From: Candidatus Competibacter phosphatis | GTDB taxonomy: Bacteria; Pseudomonadota; Gammaproteobacteria; Competibacterales; Competibacteraceae | Direction of reading: 5' to 3' | Length of the DNA: 64,000 nucleotides | NCBI RefSeq assembly: GCF_012939995.1 | Contig: NZ_SPMZ01000040.1 | Span: 1 to 64,000 of the forward strand | In this document: piece by piece, positions 49,192 through 58,308 of the stretch | Position numbering within the stretch: the first letter of the stretch is position 1 | Layout: every line of letters begins with the position of its first letter | Program-made: the position numbers and the translations under genes | Notes under the pieces: generated by a model | What the model saw: only the letters and a program-made list of their open reading frames with translations | Told to the model about the DNA's origin: nothing | Databases searched by the model: none

Positions 49192-49773
49192 ATGGCTAAG
49201 CACGATCCCTCCGATATCTTGACCCGGCACCTGTTCGCCGATGCCGGCGCCCGAGTCTATGCGGTGCTGGACGGTGCCGCCATTTCCGATCTGCCACAGG
49301 CATTACGGGAGCACCGGATGGACGCGGTCTGTTTGTATCGCGGCGAGCTGATTCCCGAACTGGCCCGAGTGGCGCCGTATCAGGTCATCCTGGAACGAGA
49401 ATCTCCCTTTACGGCTTGGCTGCTCCGGCAGGGTTGGGGGCGGCATTGGGGTATCTTTGTCCTCAGCCCGGCGGAATGGCGGCCGATGCGCGAGCATTTG
49501 TGCAGTCTGACCATGGCTTACGATCCAGACTATCAGCCGCTGTATTTCCGCTACTACGATCCCCGGGTGTTGCGCATCTATCTGCCGACCTGTGACGCCG
49601 ACGAGTTGCGGACGCTGTTCGGCCCGATTTCCCGCCTGCTGTGCGAGGACGAAGAAGGCAAGCTGCTGAAGTTCTGGGTCGCCGGCGGTCAGCTCGGTAG
49701 CGAACGGATCGAGCTGGAGTCGCCGGCGTGGCCTGCGGCGGGCGGGTCGGGCCAGGGCACGGAGAAGGGATAA
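49192..49773 (+). CDS. DUF4123 domain protein, probable T6SS effector chaperone
   Basis: The 193-residue protein shows DUF4123 features: VYAVLDGAAISDLPQAL at the N-terminus, LYRGELIPELARVAPYQVIL, WGIFVLSPAEWRPMREHL and FRYYDPRVLRIYLPTC. Such proteins (TEC/Tap type) load effectors onto VgrG. The gene sits 88 bases after vgrG and 3 bases before the next gene, the usual place between VgrG and cargo. The 88-base gap contains only a 24-codon open frame of doubtful value. Confidence 0.85.
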   Translation: MAKHDPSDILTRHLFADAGARVYAVLDGAAISDLPQALREHRMDAVCLYRGELIPELARVAPYQVILERESPFTAWLLRQGWGRHWGIFVLSPAEWRPMREHLCSLTMAYDPDYQPLYFRYYDPRVLRIYLPTCDADELRTLFGPISRLLCEDEEGKLLKFWVAGGQLGSERIELESPAWPAAGGSGQGTEKG

Positions 49774-49776
49774 GCG

Positions 49777-50760
49777 ATGCTGGTGATACGCAAGTCGCAG
49801 GTGAAGGTTTTCGAACAGGTCGCGGTGCAACGCTTCGAAGCCGGCCTGTTGGATCATCTGCGAACCTTTTTTCCAGAACAGGCCGCCGCGTTGGGTACCG
49901 CCCAGTTGGGCAAGGTCGTGCGCTACGGTTTGCAGCGGGCCGAAAGCCGGGGTTTGCGGACCGAGCGCGGCCTGTATCTGTACCTCGCATTGATGTTCAT
50001 GCTGGGTAGCGCGTTCGACGAAGACCCGCAACTCGCCTGGATGCCGCCGCTACAACCGCCCGCGCCGCCGCCACCCGCCGAGGAACCGCAACAAGCGACA
50101 CCTCCAGTCGAGGCGGCTCCGACTCCGGCCACCGTGCCGCCACCCGAGGAAACCGAGCCCGCGCCGCCGCCGGAAACGCCCGACACCCGCATCGTGCCGT
50201 TGTACGAGCAAGCGATGGCGTTTCTGGATCGGACGGCGGGGCCGGACAACGAGTTTTTGCGGCACACGCTGAGTGTGCTGCGGCATCCGCAGGTGTTCGA
50301 GGGACTACCGGCCGCGCCCAGTTTCGGCCATCGCGTGTTGTTGCTGTTGCAAACGCTGGCCCCGGAGAAGTACAAGGCGCTCGGCGAAGGGGCGTTGCGC
50401 GCCTTGGTGCGCTCCGGTTACGAAGCCGCCAAGTATCACGGCGTCACCACCGAATCCGGCATGATGAATTACTTGGCCTTGGCCTTCGTGCTGGGCAGTG
50501 GTTTCGATCGAGATCCCCTCTATCCCTGGGCGGCGACGGTATTGACCGATCCGGCCTTGGCCGATCCGGCGCAAAGGGGGGCAGTCCTGCGGGAAACGGC
50601 CCTGAAGGCTCTGGAAAAATGTCTGCCCGCTGGTTCTCGCCGGGCCGAGCAGAGCGCCATCGCGCTGGCCAAGCCAGCCAAATCCTACCGGCGGATCGTC
50701 GAGGAGGCGCCTGATGGGTTCTCGCCACCCGTCACACCCATACTAGATCCTGCTCCGTGA
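49777..50760 (+). CDS. T6SS-linked protein with duplicated domain, candidate effector or adaptor
   Basis: The 327-residue protein contains two copies of one helical domain. Residues about 46-88 (VVRYGLQRAESRGLRTERG ending in LGSAFDEDPQLAW) and about 206-248 (LVRSGYEAAKYHGVTTESG ending in LGSGFDRDPLYPW) align throughout. A linker of about 55 residues made largely of Pro, Glu and Ala separates them. Single copies of this domain occur, in my memory, beside DUF4123 proteins in other T6SS loci. No catalytic motif is evident, so it may be the cargo or a further adaptor. Its stop overlaps the start of the next gene by one base. Confidence 0.65.
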   Translation: MLVIRKSQVKVFEQVAVQRFEAGLLDHLRTFFPEQAAALGTAQLGKVVRYGLQRAESRGLRTERGLYLYLALMFMLGSAFDEDPQLAWMPPLQPPAPPPPAEEPQQATPPVEAAPTPATVPPPEETEPAPPPETPDTRIVPLYEQAMAFLDRTAGPDNEFLRHTLSVLRHPQVFEGLPAAPSFGHRVLLLLQTLAPEKYKALGEGALRALVRSGYEAAKYHGVTTESGMMNYLALAFVLGSGFDRDPLYPWAATVLTDPALADPAQRGAVLRETALKALEKCLPAGSRRAEQSAIALAKPAKSYRRIVEEAPDGFSPPVTPILDPAP

Positions 50761-51195
50761 TGGAACAGCACCTCAGCGACATTACCCGCGTCATTCAACT
50801 CTCGGTTGCTCCGGCGTTTCTCCTGGTGGCCATGGGAACGTTGATCAACATTCTGGCGGCTCGGTTGGCGCGGATCGTGGACCGCCGGCGCGTAGTCCAA
50901 GAACGGTTATGTACGCTCACGGATGAAGCGGCGGCGGAACAGCGACAAGAGATGAGGCACTTGATCCGCCGGGGCAATCTGATCTATTTCGCCATTCTGT
51001 GCGCCGTGTTGGGCGCGCTACTGGTGTGCCTGGTGGTGGCGGGGGGCGTTTCTGGGGGCGCTGCTGTCGGTCGAGTTGGCCCAGGTCGTCGCCGGCCTGT
51101 TCGTGCTGGCGATGGTGGCGATGGTGGTTGCCTGGAGTCTGTTCCTGTACGAGGTCTCCCTGGCCGTCTGGGCGGGCACTCATAATCGCCGGTAA
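50760..51195 (+). CDS. DUF2721 membrane protein, frameshifted
   Basis: From the ATG at 50760 the frame gives a DUF2721 protein (ITRVIQLSVAPAFLLVAMGT, INILAARLARIVDRRRVV, LIYFAILCAVLGALLVCLVV). It then turns into a low-complexity Gly/Arg sequence. Taking one G out of the G6 run at 51041-51046 restores a family-like end: VVAGAFLGALLSVELAQVVA, then further membrane sequence, and a stop at 51193-51195. The restored product has about 144 residues with three membrane helices. Function is unknown. Confidence 0.78.
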
Positions 51196-51219
51196 GCGGG
51201 TTCGATGACGGGATCGGGG

Positions 51220-52455
51220 TCACACCAATATCTCCACGCATGGCGGATGGCCGAGAAACGCGGTCGGGCTGGCGGTCAGCCCATAAGCGCCGGATTGGAA
51301 CACCACGATCAGGTCGCCGATGTCGGCTTTCGCCAGTTCCATCCGATCGGCCAAAATATCCAGCGGCGTGCACAGCGGCCCGACCACCGAGACCGTCTCC
51401 CGTTCGGCGCCGAGCACCCGGTTACCGACCACGACCGGATAATTCTTGCGGATCACCTGGCCAAAGTTGCCGGATGCCGCCAAGTGATGATGCAAACCGC
51501 CATCGGTAATCAGGAAGGTATGGCCGCGCGATACCTTGCGGTCCACCACCTCGGCCACGTAGATACCGGCTTCGCCGACCAGATAGCGACCCAGTTCCAG
51601 TACCACTTGCGCCTGGGGTACCCGCGCCTTGACCACCGGCAGCCAGCGCTCCAGATTGGTGGCGATCGGCGCCAGATCCAGCGGCCTGTCGCCGGGGAAG
51701 TAGGGAATGCCGAAACCACCGCCGATGTTGAGCAGGCGCAGCGGTCCCGGCGCCTCGGCCGCCAGCCGCAGTGCCAGTTCGAAGCTGCGGTCGTGCGCTT
51801 CGACGATGGCCTCGGCGCGTAGATTCTGCGAGCCGGTGAAGATGTGAAAGCCCTGAAAATCCAGTCCCAATTCGCCGATTCGCCGTAGTAGGGCCGGGAC
51901 CTGCTCGGCGTCCACCCCGAACGGTTTGGGTCCTCCGCCCATCTTCATCCCGGAGGTTTTCAGCTCGAAATCCGGGTTGATCCGCACCGCAACCTGGGGT
52001 TGCCGACCCTGTTCTTGTCCCAGCCGCGCCAGCGTTTCCAATTCACCGGGCGATTCCAGGTTAACGGTGATGCCGGCGGCGATGGCGGCGGTCAGTTCCA
52101 CTGGGCGCTTGCCGGGACCGGCGAAGCTGATCCGGCTCGGGCTCGTCCCGCTGTCCAAGGCGATGCGCAGTTCGCCCAGCGAAGCGACGTCCAGTCCGTC
52201 CACCAATCCAGCCATGTGCTGAACCACCGCCGGCATCGGGTTGGCCTTGACGGCGTAGTGCAATTCGATGGCTGGCGGCAGCGCACCGCGCAGCAGCGCC
52301 ATCTTTTGGTCCAGCAAGCGGCGCTCGTAGGCATAAAACGGCGTTTGTCCGATCCGCGCCGCCAGTTGGGTCAGCGGCATGCCGCCGACCCACAAGCAGT
52401 CGTCGACGACCGGAAACTGGCTCATGGGCCAGTGCGTGGGGCGGGTTTTACCCAT
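51220..52455 (-). CDS. PLP-dependent decarboxylase, exosortase-A-associated type
   Basis: The 411-residue protein is a fold-III (alanine-racemase-like) decarboxylase related to LysA. The PLP lysine is in ELHYAVKANPMPAV. The barrel continues with SFAGPGKRPVELTAAI, the glycine-rich phosphate loop NIGGGFGIPYFPGD and GPLCTPLDIL, and ends FQSGAYGLTASPTAFLGHP. Gene order with the next acyl-CoA ligase is that of the pair linked to exosortase A (PEP-CTERM) and exopolysaccharide loci. Those loci are absent from the window, so a general role in amino-acid or natural-product chemistry is also possible. The start is 21 bases after the ligase stop. Confidence 0.8.
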   Translation of the reverse strand: MGKTRPTHWPMSQFPVVDDCLWVGGMPLTQLAARIGQTPFYAYERRLLDQKMALLRGALPPAIELHYAVKANPMPAVVQHMAGLVDGLDVASLGELRIALDSGTSPSRISFAGPGKRPVELTAAIAAGITVNLESPGELETLARLGQEQGRQPQVAVRINPDFELKTSGMKMGGGPKPFGVDAEQVPALLRRIGELGLDFQGFHIFTGSQNLRAEAIVEAHDRSFELALRLAAEAPGPLRLLNIGGGFGIPYFPGDRPLDLAPIATNLERWLPVVKARVPQAQVVLELGRYLVGEAGIYVAEVVDRKVSRGHTFLITDGGLHHHLAASGNFGQVIRKNYPVVVGNRVLGAERETVSVVGPLCTPLDILADRMELAKADIGDLIVVFQSGAYGLTASPTAFLGHPPCVEILV

Positions 52456-52475
52456 CGCGCATACCCTTTCGATCC

Positions 52476-54068
52476 TCAGATAACCGTTTCCGGAAACAGC
52501 GTGCGGAACTCCTCGACCAGGCTCTTACGGTCGATCTTGCCGTTGGGATTGCGCGGCAGATCGTCGCGGCGGACGATCACCCGCAAAGGCACCATGAAAT
52601 TGGGCAGATGTTGTTTGCAGCGGGTAATCAGCTCGCTTTCGTTGAAATCGTCGCACAGCGGCTTGATCACCGCGACCACCGCTTGGCCAAGCATCGGGTG
52701 TGGAATGCCCAACGCCGCCGCTTCGACGACCTGACCACTGCCGTAGAGCACTTCCTCGACTTCGGTGGGACTGACCCGATAGCCGGAGGTCTTGATCATG
52801 TCGTCCTTGCGGCCGATGAAATACAGGAAACCCTCCTCGTCGGCACGTACCGTATCGCCGGACCAGACCGCCGGTTCGGTCAAGGGCAGGCCAGGGTTCT
52901 GGCCGGGTGCCGGGCGGAAGCGTTCGACAGTCTTGATCGGATCGTTCCAGTAACCCAACGCCACCAGCGCGCCGCGATGCACCAGTTCGCCCGGTTCGCC
53001 GGGCGCGCAGGGCGAGCCATCCTCGCGCACCACCAGCACTTCGGCATTGGGGATGGCCTTGCCAATCGAGTCCGGCCGGCGCTCGATTTCCGCCGGGGGC
53101 AGATAGGTGGAACGGAAGGCTTCGGTCAGGCCGTACATCAGGAAAGGCGTGGTTTTCGGCAAGGCCCGGCGCAGGGCCGCCAAGGTGGCACGCGGCATGG
53201 CGCCGCCGGAGTTGGTGAAATAGCGCAAGCTGTTTACCGCCGCCGCCGGCCATTCCAGCAGCGCCAGTTGCACCCACATCGGCGGTACCGCGGCCAAGCC
53301 GGTGATCTGCTCGCGGGCAACCGTGTTGATCACGTCGCGTGGTAGTAGATAATCCATCAGTACGATGCTTGCCCCCGTGGCGAAGGCAGTGGTCGTCTGG
53401 CTGAGGCCATAATCGAAACTGAACGGTAACAACGCCAGAATACGGTCGTCGGCGCGGTTGCCCAGGTATTCGGCGACGCTGAAGGCGCCGGTCAGCATGT
53501 TGCGATGCGAAAGCACCACGCCCTTGGGTTTGCCGGTGCTGCCCGAAGTGTACAGAATGGCGGCCATGTCGATGTCGATGACCCGAGCCACCGGCCGGCG
53601 GGTATCGGCGTCCAGCAAGTCGGACCAGTCGATGATCTGGATGTGATGCAAACGACGGCTGGCGGACGAGGTGCCATCGAGCAGCACCAAGCTGTGCAAG
53701 TCCGGGCAATCGGCCAGAGTCGGTTCCAGCAAATCCGCCCGGTCGCGCGTGGTGACCAGGATTCGAACGTTACAGTCGCGCAGGATATAGGCCACCTGTT
53801 CGGCTTTCAGTAACGGATTGATCGGCACGAACGCGCCACCGGCCATTACGGTACCGAACAGAGTGGCGACGGTTTCCAGTCGTTTCGGTAGGTAGACGGC
53901 GACTCGTTCGGCCCGGTTCAGATCAAGCGCCAGCAGACCGTGGGCCGTTGCCTGAACCAGACTGGCGAGAGCGGCATAGTCCAGACTGGTCTTCCGATGA
54001 ACGACCGCAACGGCGGCGGGCGCGCGTTCCGCCTGTTCGAAAATGAGTTCGTGCAGCAGTCTGGCCAT
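52476..54068 (-). CDS. AMP-forming acyl-CoA ligase, exosortase-A-associated type
   Basis: The 530-residue adenylating enzyme has the P-loop AAILYTSGSTGKPKGVVLSH (A3), MYGLTEAFRSTYLPP (A5), SGDTVRADEEGFLYFIGRKD (A7/A8) and the C-terminal catalytic lysine in NPNGKIDRKSL (A10). It would activate a carboxylic acid as an acyl-adenylate for CoA or carrier-protein transfer. It is paired with the downstream PLP decarboxylase, as in exosortase-A-associated loci. A divergent gene for a small glutaredoxin-like protein starts 134 bases upstream. Confidence 0.83.
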   Translation of the reverse strand: MARLLHELIFEQAERAPAAVAVVHRKTSLDYAALASLVQATAHGLLALDLNRAERVAVYLPKRLETVATLFGTVMAGGAFVPINPLLKAEQVAYILRDCNVRILVTTRDRADLLEPTLADCPDLHSLVLLDGTSSASRRLHHIQIIDWSDLLDADTRRPVARVIDIDMAAILYTSGSTGKPKGVVLSHRNMLTGAFSVAEYLGNRADDRILALLPFSFDYGLSQTTTAFATGASIVLMDYLLPRDVINTVAREQITGLAAVPPMWVQLALLEWPAAAVNSLRYFTNSGGAMPRATLAALRRALPKTTPFLMYGLTEAFRSTYLPPAEIERRPDSIGKAIPNAEVLVVREDGSPCAPGEPGELVHRGALVALGYWNDPIKTVERFRPAPGQNPGLPLTEPAVWSGDTVRADEEGFLYFIGRKDDMIKTSGYRVSPTEVEEVLYGSGQVVEAAALGIPHPMLGQAVVAVIKPLCDDFNESELITRCKQHLPNFMVPLRVIVRRDDLPRNPNGKIDRKSLVEEFRTLFPETVI

Positions 54069-54201
54069 GCGTGTAGGGGGTAAAGGAACCTGGTGAACGG
54101 ATGATGAATGACATTATGAACGATAATAGCCGGCACTGTGGCGAATGGCGCGGTGGCGAACGCCAGCGGGATGATTTTCCGGTTGCTTGGGGGTAAGGCG
54201 C

Positions 54202-54459
54202 ATGAGATCCCGACAGGCCGAATCGACCCTGGTGCTATACATGACGAGCGGTTGTCACCTGTGCGAACAAGCCGAGGCGTTGGTCCGGCAACAAACCGCC
54301 TGGGTCAGCGCGATCGAGATTGTCGACGATGTGGAGTTGCTGGAGCGATATGGTGTCCGCATTCCGGTCCTGCGGCGCTTGGATACCGGCAACGAGCTGG
54401 ATTGGCCTTTCGATGTCGCTGGAGTCCAGCGCCTGCTGAGTGGCTACCGGCCTGATTGA
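54202..54459 (+). CDS. Glutaredoxin-like (DUF836) thiol protein
   Basis: Translation from the ATG at 54202, with GGGGGTAAGG ahead, gives 85 residues. The thioredoxin fold starts VLYMTSGCHLCEQAEALV with a CxxC (CHLC) and has the cis-proline region YGVRIPVLRRLDTGNELDWP. Family members act in thiol-disulfide exchange, with unknown partners. It is divergent from the acyl-CoA ligase gene and is not obviously part of an operon. Confidence 0.82.
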   Translation: MRSRQAESTLVLYMTSGCHLCEQAEALVRQQTAWVSAIEIVDDVELLERYGVRIPVLRRLDTGNELDWPFDVAGVQRLLSGYRPD

Positions 54460-54582
54460 CCGGATTTTGCAATTTATTGGGAACTGCGTGGCCCACGCTT
54501 TCCACGGTGATGAAAGCATTCGAGTGTAGGGTATGTTTCGACAGCGACCCGAGAGGATATCCACGATGATGAGTAACGCATT

Positions 54583-56946
54583 ATGAGTAGTAACGCGGCA
54601 GCGATGCGCCGGGTGGCGGTTCTGGGCGCCGGCGTGATGGGGGCACAGATCGCCGCTCATCTGGCCAACGCCGACGTGCCGGTGGTGTTGTTCGATCTGC
54701 CGGCCAAGGACGGCGATCCCAACAGGATCGTGACCGAGGCCATCGCCAACCTGGTCAAGCTGAATCCGGCGCCGTTTGCGGTCAAGGAGCGGGCCGAATC
54801 GATCCAGCCCGCCAACTACGACCAGCATCTGAAGGAACTGCGGAGTTGCGATCTGCTGATCGAAGCCATTGCCGAGCGCGCGGATTGGAAGGCCGATCTG
54901 TACCGGCGGATCGCGCCTTATCTCAACGAGCGGGCGATTCTAGCCACCAATACCTCCGGCTTGCCGCTGAGCTTGTTGGCTGAGTCGGTGCCGGAGACCG
55001 TGCGCGAGCGTTTCTGTGGCATCCATTTCTTCAATCCGCCGCGCTACATGGCGCTGGTGGAACTGATTCCCTGCCAGACCACCGATCCGGCCATTCTCGA
55101 TCTGCTGGAAACCTTTCTGGTCAGCGTTTTGGGCAAGGGCGTGGTTCGCGCCAAGGACACACCGAACTTCGTCGCCAATCGCATCGGCGTGTTTTCCATG
55201 GTGGCGGCCATGCACCATACCCAGGCGTTGGGCTTGAGCCTGGATTTGGTGGATGCGCTGACCGGTCCGGCCATCGGTCGACCCAGGAGCGCCACCTACC
55301 GCACCGCCGACCTCGTTGGTTTGGACACCATGGATCATGTGATCCGAGGTTCGGCGCTGGCCTTGCGACAAGATCCGTGGCGGCATTATTTCACCGTTCC
55401 CGACTGGCTGAACGCGCTGCTCGAAAAAGGCGCGCTGGGCCAGAAAACCAGGGCGGGCATCTATGCCGACAAAGGCAAACAGGTATTGGACCCGGCCACC
55501 GGCGACTATCGGGACGTCGGCGCCCAAGCGGACGAGGTGGTGCGGGCGCTGCTGAAGATCAAGAGTCCCACCGAAAAATTCGCCGCGCTGCGTGCCAGCG
55601 AGCATCCGCAGGCGCAATTCCTGTGGGCCATCCACCGTGACGTGTTTCATTACGCGGCGGTGTTGCTAGCGGAAATCGCCGATACCGCTCGCGACGTGGA
55701 TTTTGCCATCCGCTGGGGTTTCGGTTGGAGCATGGGGCCGTTCGAGATCTGGCAGGCGGCCGGTTGGCGGCAGATGGTGGCTTGGATCGAGGAGGACATC
55801 GCCGCCGGCAAGGCCATGACCGCGACGCCGCTGCCGGCCTGGGTCAAGCAGGTGGACGGCGTGCATCGGCCCGAGGGCTCCTACTCGGCGGCGGAGGACG
55901 CCTACAAGCCGCGTTCGACCCTGCCGGTTTACCGGCGCCAGCTTTATCCCGAGCAAGTGCTGGGCGAAGCGCCGCCTCGTTACGGCGAGGCTGCGTTCGA
56001 GAACGCGGGCGTGCGGTTGTGGAGCAGCGGCGACGGCATCGGCGTGCTGAGCTTCAAGAGCAAGCTGCACATGATCGGCGACGAGGTGCTGGAGGGAGTG
56101 CTGGAGGCTTTGCGGATCGCCGAGCAGCGTTTCGACGGTCTGGTGCTGTGGCAGACCGAAGCGCCGTTCAGTGTCGGGGCCGATTTGGCGCAAGCACTGC
56201 CGGCGCTGCAAGCCGGCGATATCGTGGCGTTCGAAAACGCCGTCGCCAAGTTTCAACGCACCACCGCCGCGCTGCGCCATGCGGCGTTGCCGGTGGTGGC
56301 GGCCACGCAAGGACTGGCGTTGGGGGGTGGTTGCGAGTTTCTGATGCACTGCGACCGGGTGGTGGCGGCGCTGGAAAGCCATATCGGGCTGGTCGAGGTC
56401 GGGGTCGGGCTGATCCCGGCCGGCGGCGGCTGCAAGGAGTTCGCGCTGCGGGCCATGCGCGAAGCCAAGGGCGGCGATCTGCTGCCGTTCCTGCGCCCGT
56501 ATTTCGAGGCCATGGCCATGGCCAAGGTTTCGCGCAGCGCCGAGGAGGCCAAGCAACTGGGTTACTTGAGAACCGCCGACGTGATCGTGTTCAATCCCCG
56601 CGAACTATTGTACGTCGCCAAGACGCAGGCGCGGGCGCTGGCCGAGGCCGGTTATCGGCCGCCGCAGCCGCGTAAGATCCGGGTGGCGGGCCGCGCCGGC
56701 ATCGCCGCCTGTCAGATGATGCTGGTCAACATGCGCGACGGCGGGTTTATCTCGCCCCACGATTACCGCTTGGGCCTGAGCATCGCCCACGCCCTGTGCG
56801 GCGGCGACGTCGATGCCAATGCGCTGGTGGACGAAGACTGGTTGCTTGGGTTGGAACGCAGGCGCTTCGTCGAGCTGGCCCAGACCCCGCTGACCCAGGC
56901 CCGGATCGAGCACATGCTCAAGACCGGCAAGCCGCTGCGCAACTGA
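54583..56946 (+). CDS. 3-Hydroxyacyl-CoA dehydrogenase / enoyl-CoA hydratase fusion (FadN-like)
   Basis: In this 787-residue protein the dehydrogenase comes first: VAVLGAGVMGAQIAAHLANA (NAD), then HFFNPPRYMALVE and VANRIGVFS. The hydratase/isomerase domain follows (residues about 480-640, VVAATQGLALGGGCEFLMH and VEVGVGLIPAGGGCKE). This order is that of FadN-type proteins, the reverse of FadB. It oxidises and hydrates acyl-CoA in beta-oxidation. The thiolase gene starts 19 bases after the stop, giving a complete multifunctional pair. Confidence 0.92.
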   Translation: MSSNAAAMRRVAVLGAGVMGAQIAAHLANADVPVVLFDLPAKDGDPNRIVTEAIANLVKLNPAPFAVKERAESIQPANYDQHLKELRSCDLLIEAIAERADWKADLYRRIAPYLNERAILATNTSGLPLSLLAESVPETVRERFCGIHFFNPPRYMALVELIPCQTTDPAILDLLETFLVSVLGKGVVRAKDTPNFVANRIGVFSMVAAMHHTQALGLSLDLVDALTGPAIGRPRSATYRTADLVGLDTMDHVIRGSALALRQDPWRHYFTVPDWLNALLEKGALGQKTRAGIYADKGKQVLDPATGDYRDVGAQADEVVRALLKIKSPTEKFAALRASEHPQAQFLWAIHRDVFHYAAVLLAEIADTARDVDFAIRWGFGWSMGPFEIWQAAGWRQMVAWIEEDIAAGKAMTATPLPAWVKQVDGVHRPEGSYSAAEDAYKPRSTLPVYRRQLYPEQVLGEAPPRYGEAAFENAGVRLWSSGDGIGVLSFKSKLHMIGDEVLEGVLEALRIAEQRFDGLVLWQTEAPFSVGADLAQALPALQAGDIVAFENAVAKFQRTTAALRHAALPVVAATQGLALGGGCEFLMHCDRVVAALESHIGLVEVGVGLIPAGGGCKEFALRAMREAKGGDLLPFLRPYFEAMAMAKVSRSAEEAKQLGYLRTADVIVFNPRELLYVAKTQARALAEAGYRPPQPRKIRVAGRAGIAACQMMLVNMRDGGFISPHDYRLGLSIAHALCGGDVDANALVDEDWLLGLERRRFVELAQTPLTQARIEHMLKTGKPLRN

Positions 56947-56965
56947 TCGACCGGAGAAGCCATTG

Positions 56966-58162
56966 ATGAGCAAGCAAATCCAGGATGCTTACATCGTCGC
57001 CGCCGCGCGGACGCCGGTCGGCAAGGCGCGCGGCGCGTTTCGCAACACCCGCCCGGACGATTTGTTGGCCCATGTGCTGCGTGGGGTGATGGATCGCTGT
57101 CCGGGCTTGGACCCGAAGCGAATTAGCGACGTGATCGTCGGTTGCGCCATGCCGGAAGGCGAGCAGGGCATGAACGTGGCCCGCATCGGTCTGCTGTTGG
57201 CCGGATTGCCCGACAGCGTGCCGGGCATGACCCTCAACCGTTTCTGCGCGTCTGGAGTGGAGGCGGTGGCGCGGGCCGCTGACCGTATTCGGCTGGGCGA
57301 GGCTGACGCGATGTTGGCCGCTGGTACGGAAACCATGACCATGATCCCGATGGGCGGCAACAAACTCGCCCTCAATCCCGAGATATTCGCCCGCGATGAA
57401 AATCTTGGTATCGCCTACGGCATGGGTTTGACCGCCGAAAAGGTGGCGGAGCAGTGGAACATTTCGCGCGAGGATCAGGATGCCTTTGCGGTGGAGAGCC
57501 ATCGACGCGCGACCGCCGCCATCGCCAAGGGCGAGTTCCGACAAGAAATTCTGCCCTACACGGTGATGGAGCGACTGCCGGACCAGCGGACCATGCAGGT
57601 GCGAATCCGCGAGCGAGTGGTGGAGAACGACGAAGGTCCACGTTCCGACAGCAGCTTGCTAGCCCTGGCCAAGCTCAAGCCCGCGTTTGCGGCCAAAGGC
57701 AGCGTCACCGCCGGCAACAGTTCGCAGATGAGCGACGGCGCCGGGGCGGTGCTGCTGATGAGCGAGCGCCTGGTCAGGCAGTTGAACCTGACGCCGCTGG
57801 CGCGTTTCGTCAGCTACGCCGTGGCCGGCGTGCCGGCGCGGATCATGGGCATCGGTCCCATTGCCGCCATTCCGAAGGCGCTCGATCTGGCTGGGTTGCG
57901 CAAGGACGATATCGATTGGTTCGAGCTGAACGAAGCGTTCGCCGCGCAGAGTCTGGCGGTGATGCGCGAGCTGGAACTGGACCCGTGCAAGGTCAATCCC
58001 TTGGGTGGGGCGATTGCGCTGGGCCATCCACTGGGCGCGACCGGGGCGATCCGTACCGCCACGCTGGTCCATGGTCTGCGCCGACGCGGCGGCAAGTACG
58101 GCATGGTGACCATGTGCATCGGCACCGGCATGGGTGCGGCGGGGGTGTTCGAGGTGCTGTAA
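56966..58162 (+). CDS. Acetyl-CoA acyltransferase (thiolase, FadA-like)
   Basis: The ATG at 56966 follows GGAGAAG. The 398-residue thiolase has the nucleophilic cysteine in TLNRFCASGVEAVARAADRI, GGAIALGHPLGATGAIR and the second cysteine in VTMCIGTGMGAAGVFEVL, with the ELNEAFAAQ helix between. It removes acetyl-CoA from 3-ketoacyl-CoA made by the upstream protein. Condensation in the reverse direction for polyhydroxyalkanoate synthesis is possible but the linkage favours degradation. Confidence 0.92.
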   Translation: MSKQIQDAYIVAAARTPVGKARGAFRNTRPDDLLAHVLRGVMDRCPGLDPKRISDVIVGCAMPEGEQGMNVARIGLLLAGLPDSVPGMTLNRFCASGVEAVARAADRIRLGEADAMLAAGTETMTMIPMGGNKLALNPEIFARDENLGIAYGMGLTAEKVAEQWNISREDQDAFAVESHRRATAAIAKGEFRQEILPYTVMERLPDQRTMQVRIRERVVENDEGPRSDSSLLALAKLKPAFAAKGSVTAGNSSQMSDGAGAVLLMSERLVRQLNLTPLARFVSYAVAGVPARIMGIGPIAAIPKALDLAGLRKDDIDWFELNEAFAAQSLAVMRELELDPCKVNPLGGAIALGHPLGATGAIRTATLVHGLRRRGGKYGMVTMCIGTGMGAAGVFEVL

Positions 58163-58190
58163 GCGATTTTTCCCAGCGCCCAGTGATCGA

Positions 58191-58225
58191 GCCCGCCGAG
58201 ATAAGCCCCGGCGGGCTTTTTTTTT
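58191..58225 (+). terminator. Rho-independent terminator after the thiolase gene
   Basis: GCCCGCCG (58191-58198) pairs with CGGCGGGC (58209-58216) around a ten-base loop and is followed by nine T residues. It closes the fatty-acid oxidation operon. This is the strongest terminator in the window. Confidence 0.92.
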
Positions 58226-58308
58226 ATTGGGGCTCGGTCTGGACGAGGGTTGCCGGGCGGCGGCATTTCGTTATGCTGCCGACTTGAGTTAAAGCAAATA
58301 GAAGGAGA

